This document shows, one piece after another, positions 4,369 to 12,902 of a stretch of DNA of 16,161 nt. Within the stretch, counting starts at the first letter, position 1. The number at the start of each line of letters is the position of its first letter. The position numbers and the translations under genes are program-made. Under the pieces are notes generated by a model. It was given only the letters and a program-made list of their open reading frames with translations. It did no database searches and was not told the origin of the DNA. This DNA is from Thermoplasmata archaeon (GTDB taxonomy: Archaea > Thermoplasmatota > Thermoplasmata > UBA10834): NCBI GenBank assembly GCA_013329135.1, contig DUKU01000062.1:1141-17301 (forward strand). Reading direction: 5' to 3'.

Positions 4369-7300
4369 TTGAGGGAACTTGTAGAAACCTATTTCCGAGA
4401 GCGCAGCATCGTCAACCACCACATAGCATCGTATAACGACTTCTTGCCGACGATAGACCATCCGAACAGCCGGATGCAGAAGATCGTGGACAACGTCCGC
4501 GCATCCCCTGATGAGAGCGACAGGGGCGTCATCAGACTCGATTCGGACAGGACCGAGGGCAAGATCATCGAGATCAGGATCGGCCGCAGGCGGGACGAGA
4601 AGACCGGGCTCATCGACGCGTCGGCCAGGCCGACGATCACGGTGGGCAGGCCCGTAATCAAGGAGGCCAACGGCGCGACCCACGACCTTTACCCGATGGA
4701 GGCCAGGCTGAGGAACCTCAACTACTCCGCCCCCATCATGCTCGAGTTCACGATCCTGGAGGACGGCATCGAGAGGGAGCCGGAGAAGGTCCATATCGGC
4801 GACCTGCCGGTGATGGCGAAATCCAAGAAGTGCAACCTGCACAAGGACAACATCGACATGGACCGCGAGCCCACCCCCGAGGACGTCGACAAGTACCTGG
4901 TCGAAATGGGCGAGGACCTCTGCGACCCAGGCGGCTACTTCATCATCGGCGGCACCGAGAGGGCGCTCATATCGCTCGAGGACCTCGCTCCGAACAGGGT
5001 GATGGTCGAGACGAACGAGCGCTACGGCACCAGCCTGCACGTCGCCAAGGTGTTCTCACAGAAGGAGGGTTACAGGGCCCTCACCCTGATGGAGAAGAAG
5101 AAGGACGGCATACTGGCCGTCTCGGTCCCGGCCGCATCCGGCCAGATACCGCTGATAGTGCTCATGAAGGCCCTCGGGATGGAGAACGACGAGGAGATCT
5201 ACAAGTCCATAGTCTCCGACCCGCAGATGGCCAACATAGTGTACGCCAACATCGAGGAGTGCCAGAACAAGAAGCTGTACCCCCCGAATGGCATATACAC
5301 GACCGAGGACGCGATACTGTTCCTCGAGCGCAAGTTCGCTACAGGCCAGGCGAAGGAGTACAGGGCGAAGAAGGTCGAGAGCATCATCGACCGCTCGCTC
5401 CTGCCGCACCTGGGCGACACTGCGGACGCGAGGATGAAGAAGTCCATATTCCTCGGGCGTGTGGCACGAACGATCCTGGAGCTGGAGCTCGGCAAGCGTA
5501 AGGAGGACGACAAGGACCACTACGCCAACAAGAGGCTGAAGCTCGCAGGCGACCTCATGGAGGATCTCTTCAGGGTCGCGTTCACGAACCTGATCAAGGA
5601 TCTGAAGTACCAGCTTGAGAGGGGTTACACGAGGAAGAAGGGTCTCAGGATATCCTCGGCCATAAGGCCGGACCTGCTGACCCACAGGCTGTTGCACGCG
5701 TTCGCGACGGGCAACTGGGTCGGCGGCAGGGCCGGAGTGTCCCAGCTGCTGGACCGGACGTCCAACATGAGCGCGTTGTCACACCTGAGGCGCGTCACAT
5801 CACCACTCACGAGGAGCCAGCCGCACTTCGAGGCCCGTGACCTGCACCCGACACAGTGGGGCAGGCTCTGTCCCAACGAGACGCCTGAGGGCCAGAACTG
5901 CGGCCTTGTCAAGAACTGCGCGCTCATCGTAGATGTGAGCGAAGGCACGGACGACAAGGATGTCATCTGGCTGCTCCGCGACCTCGGCGTGAAGGAAGTG
6001 AGCGAGCAGCAGACCACGGAGACACGTGTATACGTTAACGGGGACCTCATCGGCCTGCACGACAAGCCCAAGGAGCTCGTCGAGGAGATCAGGCAGAGGA
6101 GGCGCTCTGGGCTGCTGTCGCCCGAGGTGAATGTGCGCTTCGACGACAACATGAACGAGATCATTATCAACTGCGACGAGGGGAGGCTGAGGAGGCCGCT
6201 GCTCGTCGTTCGCCACGGGAAGACCCTGTTGAACCACAGGCATGTCGAGGACATGCGCTCGCACAAGGCGAAGTGGGCGGACCTCATCCGTGAAGGCGTG
6301 GTCGAGTGGATCGACGCCGAGGAGGAAGAGGACACGTACACCGCGGTGTCGGCGTTCAGGGCCCCTCAGAAGTGCGACCACTGCGGCAAGTTGCTGTCCG
6401 ATACGGACGTTGACTGGCGCAACCCGGGCGAGGAGGGCAAGGTCGTCCTGGAGTGCAAGAGCTGCGGCGGCACGATGCAGATCGAGTCGCTGCTCAGCGA
6501 CGATCACACCCATGTCGAGATCGACCCGATGGTCATCCTCGGCGTGTGCTCCGCGCTCGTGCCATATCCAGAGCACAACTCCAGCCCGAGGGTCACGATG
6601 GGCTCAGGCATGGCGAAGCAGTCGCTCGGTCTGAGCTCGTCAAACTACAGGACCAGGCCGGACACGAGGAGCCACGTGATGCACTACCCGCAGAAGCCCC
6701 TGACGACCACGAAGCCTATGGAGTTCGTGTCGTTCGCCCAGAGGCCTGCGGGGCAGAACTTCGTCGTGGCGATCATGTCGTATCACGGGTACAACATGGA
6801 GGATGCCATAGTCATGAACAAGTCCTCCGTGGAGCGCGGCCTCGGCCGCTCTGCGTTCATGAGGACGTACAGGGCGGAGGAGCGCAGGTATCCTGGCGGC
6901 CAGGAGGACCATTTCGAGATACCGAGCCCCGATGTAAGGGGCGCGAGGGCGGACCTCTCCTACAGCAACCTGGGCGAGGACGGGCTCATCAGCCCCGAGA
7001 CCAGGGTCGAGGGCGGCGACGTTCTCATAGGTAAGACATCTCCCCCGAGGTTCCTCGAGGAGGAAGCGGACTTCCTGACGCCGCAGAAGAGGCGCGAGAC
7101 ATCGGTCACCGTCAGGCCCGGCGAGAAGGGCTGGGTCGACTCGGTCATGCTGACGGAGTCGGAGAACGGCTCCAGATTGGTCAAGGTCAAGGTCAGGGAC
7201 GAAAGGACCCCTGAGCTGGGGGACAAGTTCGCATCGAGGCACGGCCAGAAGGGTGTCGTAGGCCTGCTGGTGCCCCAGGAGGACATGCCGTTCACGGAGG

Positions 7301-7959
7301 ACGGCCTTGTGCCAGACCTCATCATCAACCCGCACGCCATCCCGTCGCGTATGACCGTGGCTCACGTGCTGGAGATGGTCGGGGGCAAGGTCGGCTCGAT
7401 GGAAGGCAGGTTCATAGACGGCACTGGTTTCAGCGGCGAGAGGGAAGAGGCCCTCAGGGACGCCCTCATCAAGAACGGCTTCAAGCAGAACGGCAACGAG
7501 GTCATGTACGACGGTATCACTGGCCGCAAGATCGAGGCTGAGGTGTTCGTCGGCGTGATCTACTACCAGAAGCTGCACCACATGGTCTCAGGCAAGCTCC
7601 ATGTCAGGAGCAGGGGCCCGGTCCAGATACTCACGAGGCAGCCGACGGAGGGGCGCTCGAGGCAGGGCGGCCTGAGGTTCGGCGAGATGGAGAGGGACTG
7701 TCTCATAGGCCACGGCGCGGCCATGGTCATCAAGGACAGACTCCTGGACGAGTCCGACGGGACGCTCCAATATGTTTGCGGCAACTCGAACTGCGGCCAC
7801 ATCGCGATCCTCGACAGGCGCGGCACCCTCAGGTGCCCGGTCTGCGGGAACAACTCGAAGGTATACCAGGTGCAGACATCATACGCGTTCAAGTTGCTCT
7901 TGGACGAGTTGCTGTCCCTTGGTGTGGTCATGCGTCTTCAGCTGGAGGATTTGAAATGA
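4369..7959 (+). CDS. rpoB: DNA-directed RNA polymerase subunit B (unsplit)
   Basis: This 1196-residue chain is the whole second-largest subunit (RPB2/beta homologue) of the archaeal polymerase; many methanogens and haloarchaea split it in two. Landmarks are the start VETYFRERSIVNHHIASYNDF, RVTSPLTRSQPHFEARDLHPTQWGRLCPNETPEG, YHGYNMEDAIVMNKSS with its acidic catalytic-site residues, GDKFASRHGQKGVVG, and the C-terminal zinc site C1137-x4-C1142 ... C1156-x2-C1159. An additional CxxC...CxxC segment (C669, C672, C696, C699) lies just before DDHTHVEIDPMVILG, where the archaeal sequences I recall are shorter. The TTG start is forced: it begins the conserved N-terminus, with GGGGGTGA just upstream overlapping the rpoH stop. 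It overlaps the rpoA1 start by 4 nt. No intein is present. Confidence 0.97.
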   Translation: MRELVETYFRERSIVNHHIASYNDFLPTIDHPNSRMQKIVDNVRASPDESDRGVIRLDSDRTEGKIIEIRIGRRRDEKTGLIDASARPTITVGRPVIKEANGATHDLYPMEARLRNLNYSAPIMLEFTILEDGIEREPEKVHIGDLPVMAKSKKCNLHKDNIDMDREPTPEDVDKYLVEMGEDLCDPGGYFIIGGTERALISLEDLAPNRVMVETNERYGTSLHVAKVFSQKEGYRALTLMEKKKDGILAVSVPAASGQIPLIVLMKALGMENDEEIYKSIVSDPQMANIVYANIEECQNKKLYPPNGIYTTEDAILFLERKFATGQAKEYRAKKVESIIDRSLLPHLGDTADARMKKSIFLGRVARTILELELGKRKEDDKDHYANKRLKLAGDLMEDLFRVAFTNLIKDLKYQLERGYTRKKGLRISSAIRPDLLTHRLLHAFATGNWVGGRAGVSQLLDRTSNMSALSHLRRVTSPLTRSQPHFEARDLHPTQWGRLCPNETPEGQNCGLVKNCALIVDVSEGTDDKDVIWLLRDLGVKEVSEQQTTETRVYVNGDLIGLHDKPKELVEEIRQRRRSGLLSPEVNVRFDDNMNEIIINCDEGRLRRPLLVVRHGKTLLNHRHVEDMRSHKAKWADLIREGVVEWIDAEEEEDTYTAVSAFRAPQKCDHCGKLLSDTDVDWRNPGEEGKVVLECKSCGGTMQIESLLSDDHTHVEIDPMVILGVCSALVPYPEHNSSPRVTMGSGMAKQSLGLSSSNYRTRPDTRSHVMHYPQKPLTTTKPMEFVSFAQRPAGQNFVVAIMSYHGYNMEDAIVMNKSSVERGLGRSAFMRTYRAEERRYPGGQEDHFEIPSPDVRGARADLSYSNLGEDGLISPETRVEGGDVLIGKTSPPRFLEEEADFLTPQKRRETSVTVRPGEKGWVDSVMLTESENGSRLVKVKVRDERTPELGDKFASRHGQKGVVGLLVPQEDMPFTEDGLVPDLIINPHAIPSRMTVAHVLEMVGGKVGSMEGRFIDGTGFSGEREEALRDALIKNGFKQNGNEVMYDGITGRKIEAEVFVGVIYYQKLHHMVSGKLHVRSRGPVQILTRQPTEGRSRQGGLRFGEMERDCLIGHGAAMVIKDRLLDESDGTLQYVCGNSNCGHIAILDRRGTLRCPVCGNNSKVYQVQTSYAFKLLLDELLSLGVVMRLQLEDLK

Positions 7960-10745
7960 TGGTCTCTGGCGTAACCAAGAGGATATCTGCGATCAAGTTC
8001 GCGCAGCTGTCGCCGGACGAGATACGCAAGATGAGTGCGACGAAGATCATCACGGCCGACACGTACGACGACGACGGCTTCCCGATCGACATGGGGCTCA
8101 TGGACCCGCATCTCGGTGTCATCGAGCCCGGGCTCAGGTGCAAGACCTGCGGGAAGAAGGTCGATGAGTGTCCCGGTCACTTCGGGCACATCGACCTCGC
8201 GATGCCCGTTATACACGTAGGATACGTGAAGGAGATCAAGAAGCTCCTGCAGTCCACCTGCCGCTCGTGCGGCAGGCTTCTGCTCACAGGCGAGCAGGCG
8301 GCCGAATACCTGAGGCAGAGGGACCGGATGGAGGAACTGGGTGGAGACACCCTGGACACCGCCACGGTCACCAAGGAGGCCGCGAAGGACGCTGCGTCCA
8401 GGACCACGTGCCCGCACTGCGGGACGGTCCAGCTCAAGATAACGCTTGACAAGCCCACGACCTTCAGGGAGGAGGGGCACAAGCTCACCCCGAAGGAGGT
8501 CAGGGAGAGGCTCGAGCGCATACCGGAGGGTGACCTGATCTCGCTCGGCATGGACCCGGCCGTGTCCAGGCCGGAGTGGATGATCCTGACCTCGCTGCCG
8601 GTGCCGCCGGTCACAGTGAGGCCATCGATCACGCTGGAGTCCGGGGACAGGTCCGAGGACGACGTGACGCACAAGCTCGTGGACGTGCTCAGGATCAACC
8701 AGAGGCTGAGAGAGAACAGGGACGCGGGCGCGCCCCAGCTCATCGTTGAGGACCTCTGGGAGCTGTTGCAGTACCATGTCACGACCTACTTCGACAACCA
8801 GACATCGGGCATACCGCCCGCGAGGCACAGGTCAGGCAGGCCCCTGAAGACCCTCGTGCAGAGGCTGAAGGGCAAGGAAGGCAGGTTCAGGTCGAACCTG
8901 TCAGGTAAGAGGGTCAACTTCTCCGCGAGGACAGTGATATCCCCGGACCCGATGCTCTCTGTGAACGAGGTCGGCGTGCCGATCGCGGCCGCCAGAGAGC
9001 TGACGGTGCCGATAAGGGTCACCGAGAGGAACCTGGCCGTCGCGAAGGAGATGGCCTCGCGCGGGCCGGCTCCGCCCGGCGACGTGTACAAGGCTGGCGT
9101 GAACTACGTCATCCGCACGGACGGGCGCAGGATCAAGATCACGGACAAGAACGCCGCGACCGTCGCGGAAGGCGTCGAGGCTGGGTACATAGTCGAGAGG
9201 CACCTGATGGACGGCGACATCGTGCTGTTCAACAGGCAGCCGTCCCTGCACAGGATGTCCATCATGGCGCACGAGGTCAGGGTCATGCCGCACAAGACGT
9301 TCAGGTTCAACCTGTGCGTCTGCCCGCCGTACAACGCGGACTTCGACGGCGACGAGATGAACCTGCACGTGCTCCAGAGTGAGGAGGCGCGTGCCGAGGC
9401 CAAGGTCCTCATGAGGGTCCAGGAACACATCCTGAGCCCGAGGTTCGGAGGGCCGGTCATAGGGGGCATACACGACCACATCACGGGCGCGTTCCTCCTG
9501 ACGCACGAGGACTCGAAGTTCACGAAGGAGGAGACCCTCAGGATCATGGAGAAGACCCCTGGGCTCGATATGCCCAAGCCCCTGGTCAAGGAAGGCGGGG
9601 TCGAGTACTGGGGCGGCAAGCAGCTGTTCAGCCTCATACTGCCCAAGGACCTCCACATGACCTTCAAGTCGTCCATATGCCAGAGGTGCGACGAGTGCAA
9701 GAAGGAGGCGTGCGAGCACGACTCGTTCGTGGTCATACGCGACGGCATCCTCGTGGCCGGCACGATCGACGAGAAGGCCATCGGGGCGTTCAAGGGCCGC
9801 ATACTGGACAAGCTGTCCAGGGACTACGGCCCCGACACTGCGAGGATGTTCATCGACCAATCGACCAAGATCGCCATCGGCGCCATCATGGTCCGCGGGT
9901 TCACCACGGGCATAGATGACGAGGACATCCCCGACCAGGCCAAGAGGGAGATAGACGATGCGATGACCCAGGCGAGGCTCAAGGTCGAGGAGCACGTGGG
10001 CGCGTACAGGCGCGGTGAGCTCGAACAGATGCCCGGCAGGTCCCTCGAGGAGACACTCGAGGTCGAGATCATGAAGGTCCTGGGCAAGGCCAGGGACACA
10101 GCGGGCCAGATCGCGGGCAGGCACCTCGGTATGGAGAACTCGGCCGTCATAATGGCCAGGTGCGGCGCGAGGGGCTCGATGCTGAACCTGTCGCAGATGG
10201 CAGGTGCCATCGGCCAGCAGGCCGTCAGGGGCGAGCGTCTGTCCAGAGGTTACTGGAACCGCACGCTCCCGCACTTCAAGAAGGGTGACCTCGGGTCCGA
10301 GGCGAGAGGGTTCATCAAGAACTCCTACAAGAGCGGCCTCACACCGACCGAGTACTTCTTCCACTCGATGGGTGGCAGGGAAGGACTGGTCGATACGGCC
10401 GTGAGGACATCGAGGTCTGGATACATGCAGAGGAGGCTCATCAACGCGCTCGAGGACCTGAAGGTCATGCAGGACGGTTCCGTGAGGAACACGGCCGGCA
10501 CGATCATCCAGCTCGAGTACGGCGAGGACGGCATCGACCCGACCAGGAGCGTTCAGGGAGAAGCCGTCGACGTCGACGACATCATACTGAGCGTCCTCGG
10601 GGACAAGGGCGAGCTCATCGCAAAGGTCCAGGAGAAGGGCGTCGTCAGCTATGGTATCCAGGACAGGGACCTGCTGGAGACCCCGGAGGAGCCGGAGACG
10701 GAAGAGGAGCCGGACTTCGAACCCGGCGGCGGAGAGGAGGGATGA
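7956..10745 (+). CDS. rpoA1: DNA-directed RNA polymerase subunit A'
   Basis: This 929-residue subunit is the N-terminal two-thirds of the largest polymerase subunit (RPB1/beta' homologue) and carries the catalytic Mg site N460-A-D-F-D-G-D-E-M, with D462, D464 and D466. Zinc-binding residues are C62/C65/C72/H75 in the clamp and C102/C105 with C152/C155. The switch and rudder region RSNLSGKRVNFSARTVISPDP and the bridge-helix neighbourhood (GLTPTEYFFHSMGGREGLVDTAVRT) are intact. ATG 7956 overlaps the rpoB stop as ATGA and has GGAGGA 6 nt upstream; ATG 7959 is an alternative. The frame is open further upstream but runs inside rpoB and lacks conservation. The C-terminus is a Glu/Pro-rich acidic tail, next to which rpoA2 begins. 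No intein is present. Confidence 0.97.
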   Translation: MMVSGVTKRISAIKFAQLSPDEIRKMSATKIITADTYDDDGFPIDMGLMDPHLGVIEPGLRCKTCGKKVDECPGHFGHIDLAMPVIHVGYVKEIKKLLQSTCRSCGRLLLTGEQAAEYLRQRDRMEELGGDTLDTATVTKEAAKDAASRTTCPHCGTVQLKITLDKPTTFREEGHKLTPKEVRERLERIPEGDLISLGMDPAVSRPEWMILTSLPVPPVTVRPSITLESGDRSEDDVTHKLVDVLRINQRLRENRDAGAPQLIVEDLWELLQYHVTTYFDNQTSGIPPARHRSGRPLKTLVQRLKGKEGRFRSNLSGKRVNFSARTVISPDPMLSVNEVGVPIAAARELTVPIRVTERNLAVAKEMASRGPAPPGDVYKAGVNYVIRTDGRRIKITDKNAATVAEGVEAGYIVERHLMDGDIVLFNRQPSLHRMSIMAHEVRVMPHKTFRFNLCVCPPYNADFDGDEMNLHVLQSEEARAEAKVLMRVQEHILSPRFGGPVIGGIHDHITGAFLLTHEDSKFTKEETLRIMEKTPGLDMPKPLVKEGGVEYWGGKQLFSLILPKDLHMTFKSSICQRCDECKKEACEHDSFVVIRDGILVAGTIDEKAIGAFKGRILDKLSRDYGPDTARMFIDQSTKIAIGAIMVRGFTTGIDDEDIPDQAKREIDDAMTQARLKVEEHVGAYRRGELEQMPGRSLEETLEVEIMKVLGKARDTAGQIAGRHLGMENSAVIMARCGARGSMLNLSQMAGAIGQQAVRGERLSRGYWNRTLPHFKKGDLGSEARGFIKNSYKSGLTPTEYFFHSMGGREGLVDTAVRTSRSGYMQRRLINALEDLKVMQDGSVRNTAGTIIQLEYGEDGIDPTRSVQGEAVDVDDIILSVLGDKGELIAKVQEKGVVSYGIQDRDLLETPEEPETEEEPDFEPGGGEEG

Positions 10746-10748
10746 CCA

Positions 10749-12185
10749 ATGGGTAAGGATCCAGCAGAGGTCTTCCTGAACAAGGGCGTCGATGCCAAGA
10801 CAGCCGAGATGCTGGTCAAGGCCGGCTACACGTTCACGAAGGTCGCGAGGGCCCACGAGAAGACCCTCAGGGAGATAGAGAAGCTCATAGGCGAGAAGAA
10901 GCTCAAGCAGGTCATTGCCTCGGTCAAGGCCAAGGAGAGGGCGCCCAAGAAGAAGAAGGAGAAGCCCCTCAAGACGATCAAGATCGAGAGGAAGGAGGTC
11001 CCGGCCAAGGTCCAGAGGTCGACCCCGTTCGAGATCAAGCTCAAGAAGATGGTCGACGACATGGGCAGGAAGCTCCCATGGGAGGTCCTGCACGAGATCG
11101 CAGCCCGTCTGGACGGCGCTGAGATCCCGGACAAGCACCTGAAGAGGATCTTGGAGCTCACGTGCGACAGGCACGAGATGCACAGGATAGACCCGAGCGA
11201 GTCCGTGGGCATACTCGCCGCCCAGAGCATAGGCGAGCCCGGCACACAGATGACCATGAGGACTTTCCACTACGCGGGTGTCGCAGAGATGAACGTCACG
11301 CTCGGCCTTCCGAGGCTCATCGAGATCGTGGACGCTAGGCGCGTGCCCAGCACCCCGATCATGGAGATACACCTCGAGAAAGCCGCCCAGGACGACCTCG
11401 AGAAGGTCCGTCAGATCGCGTCCAACATCGAGTTGACCAAGATCATCGACATCGCGGACGTCGAGACGGACATCAACAACATGGAGGTCATGGTCAGGCT
11501 CGACAAGCGCAAGATCGAGCGGAAGTCCATCACTCCCGAGGAGGTCCTGAGGAAGCTGAACAAGGCGAAGGGCCTCAAAGGCCTCGCGGAGATGCGCGAG
11601 GGCAACGTCGTGATCAAGTGCGATGAGCCATCGTACAAGAAGCTCCAGAGGATATCCGAGGACACGAAGCACACGCCCATCAAGGGCATCGACGGCATCA
11701 CGAGGGCCGTGATACGCAAGGTCAGCGGCAGATACGTGGTGTACACCGAGGGCTCCAACCTCGAGAAGGTCCTCGAGATAGACCTCGTCGACAGGGCAAA
11801 CACCACGACCAACAGCATACTCGAGATATTCGAGGTGCTCGGGATCGAGGCGGCCAGGAACTCGCTCATAGTCGAGGCGTCGAAGACGCTGGACGAGCAG
11901 GGCCTGACGGTCGACATACGGCATATCATGCTTGTCGCGGACCTGATGACCAACGACGGCGACGTGAAGGCAATCGGCAGGCACGGCATATCCGGCCGGA
12001 AGTCGAGCGTGCTCGCGAGGGCGGCGTTCGAGATAACATCGACCCACCTGTTGCGCGCGGCCATCACCGGCGAGGTGGACCTGCTCGAGGGCGTTGTAGA
12101 AAACATTATAGTTGGCCAGCCAGTTACAGTCGGTACCGGCGCAGTCAACCTGGTCTGGTCCCCGGCGAAGAAGGAAGGTGCGTGA
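10749..12185 (+). CDS. rpoA2: DNA-directed RNA polymerase subunit A'' with N-terminal extension
   Basis: This 478-residue subunit is the C-terminal third of the largest polymerase subunit. The trigger-loop region is clear: E151-S-V-G-I-L-A-A-Q-S-I-G-E-P-G-T-Q-M-T-M-R-T-F-H174, followed by GLPRLIEIVDARRVPSTP. Later blocks TTNSILEIFEVLGIEAARNS and DVKAIGRHGISGRKSSVLARAAFE are typical. Archaeal A'' proteins are usually about 380-410 residues. The excess is an N-terminal segment of about 90 residues containing a helix-hairpin-helix-like part (GVDAKTAEMLVKAGYTFTKV) and a Lys-rich linker (about 55-90). ATG 10749 has a strong GGAGAGGAGG site upstream, and the extension is encoded in frame without an internal ribosome binding site, so it appears real. 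The stop overlaps a possible GTG start of rpl30e. Confidence 0.96.
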   Translation: MGKDPAEVFLNKGVDAKTAEMLVKAGYTFTKVARAHEKTLREIEKLIGEKKLKQVIASVKAKERAPKKKKEKPLKTIKIERKEVPAKVQRSTPFEIKLKKMVDDMGRKLPWEVLHEIAARLDGAEIPDKHLKRILELTCDRHEMHRIDPSESVGILAAQSIGEPGTQMTMRTFHYAGVAEMNVTLGLPRLIEIVDARRVPSTPIMEIHLEKAAQDDLEKVRQIASNIELTKIIDIADVETDINNMEVMVRLDKRKIERKSITPEEVLRKLNKAKGLKGLAEMREGNVVIKCDEPSYKKLQRISEDTKHTPIKGIDGITRAVIRKVSGRYVVYTEGSNLEKVLEIDLVDRANTTTNSILEIFEVLGIEAARNSLIVEASKTLDEQGLTVDIRHIMLVADLMTNDGDVKAIGRHGISGRKSSVLARAAFEITSTHLLRAAITGEVDLLEGVVENIIVGQPVTVGTGAVNLVWSPAKKEGA

Positions 12186-12187
12186 AC

Positions 12188-12463
12188 ATGGACATCGCGA
12201 GAGCGCTCAAGACAGCGGCCTCATCGGGAGACGTCAGGTTCGGCCTCGCTGAGACGAGGAAGTGCGTGAGCAAGGGCGAGGCGAAGATGGTCGTCCTGGC
12301 GAGCAACTGCCCCGACAAGGACGGCTTCGAGGGCGTGAGCGGAGTGAAGCTGCTCGCATACCAGGGGACGAACGTCGAGCTCGGGGCCGCGTGCGGGAAG
12401 CCGTTCCCGATATCCGCGCTGGCGATCGTGAGCCCGGGGGAGTCGAACATCCTCTCTGCGTGA
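12188..12463 (+). CDS. rpl30e: Ribosomal protein L30e
   Basis: This 91-residue protein of the L7Ae/L30e fold is found in archaeal 50S subunits. MDIARALKTAASSGDVRFGLAET, KGEAKMVVLASNCPDKD and YQGTNVELGAACGKPFPISALAI follow the family pattern, including the RNA-contacting GTNVELG loop. ATG 12188 is preferred because GGTG (12177-12180) lies 7 nt upstream and the protein then starts like its relatives. GTG at 12182 would overlap the rpoA2 stop and add two residues. Its place between rpoA2 and nusA is the usual archaeal arrangement; nusA begins 7 nt after its stop. Confidence 0.95.
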   Translation: MDIARALKTAASSGDVRFGLAETRKCVSKGEAKMVVLASNCPDKDGFEGVSGVKLLAYQGTNVELGAACGKPFPISALAIVSPGESNILSA

Positions 12464-12470
12464 GGGACTG

Positions 12471-12902
12471 ATGCCAATGGGCGAAATCACCTTTACGGAG
12501 GACACCCTCCGGTACATCTCTTTGTTCGAGAAGGTCACGGGCACCCAGGTCAAGGACTGCCTCGAGACCGAGGAGAAGCTCGTGTTCGTGGTCGAGAAGG
12601 GCCAGGGCTCGAGGGCAGTGGGCAAGAAGGGCGAGAACGTCATCCGCCTCAAGAACCTCACGAGCAAGAACATCCACGTGATCGAGTACTCCGAGGATCC
12701 GGAGACCTTCGTCAAGAACGTGTTCCACACATACAGCGTCCAGTCCGTGTCCCTCGAGGACAGGGGGACCATCAGGCACGCGACCGTGACCGTGGACCCG
12801 AAGGTGAAGGGGAAGGCCATAGGCAAGAACGGCCGGAACCTCAGGATCGCCAGGGAGATAGTCAGCAGGCACCACAACATTCAGAGCATCAGCGTCGCCT
12901 GA
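12471..12902 (+). CDS. nusA: Archaeal NusA-like transcription factor (two KH domains)
   Basis: This 143-residue protein is the short archaeal NusA, which consists of two KH RNA-binding domains and lacks the bacterial N-terminal and S1 domains. The GKKG loop of the first KH is at residues 51-54 and the GKNG loop of the second is near 118-121. It is thought to act in elongation or termination or in rRNA handling; its precise archaeal role is unsettled. ATG 12471 is used here; ATG 12477 is equally possible because GAGGG (12462-12466) is 10 nt from it. It is the last gene of the polymerase operon here. Its last 14 nt overlap the convergent radical SAM gene, so there is no room for a dedicated terminator between them. 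Confidence 0.94.
   Translation: MPMGEITFTEDTLRYISLFEKVTGTQVKDCLETEEKLVFVVEKGQGSRAVGKKGENVIRLKNLTSKNIHVIEYSEDPETFVKNVFHTYSVQSVSLEDRGTIRHATVTVDPKVKGKAIGKNGRNLRIAREIVSRHHNIQSISVA

Noticed and set aside
8901..12047. A 1048-codon open frame antisense to rpoA1 and rpoA2
   Set aside because: It is a composition effect of GC-rich, strongly biased codons in the genuine polymerase genes; its translation shows no recognisable domain and it spans two essential genes and their junction.
4369..12185. Inteins in the polymerase subunits, a common site in archaea
   Set aside because: The catalytic blocks of B, A' and A'' are continuous, and the size excess in B and A'' is accounted for by a zinc-ribbon segment and an N-terminal extension without intein splicing motifs.
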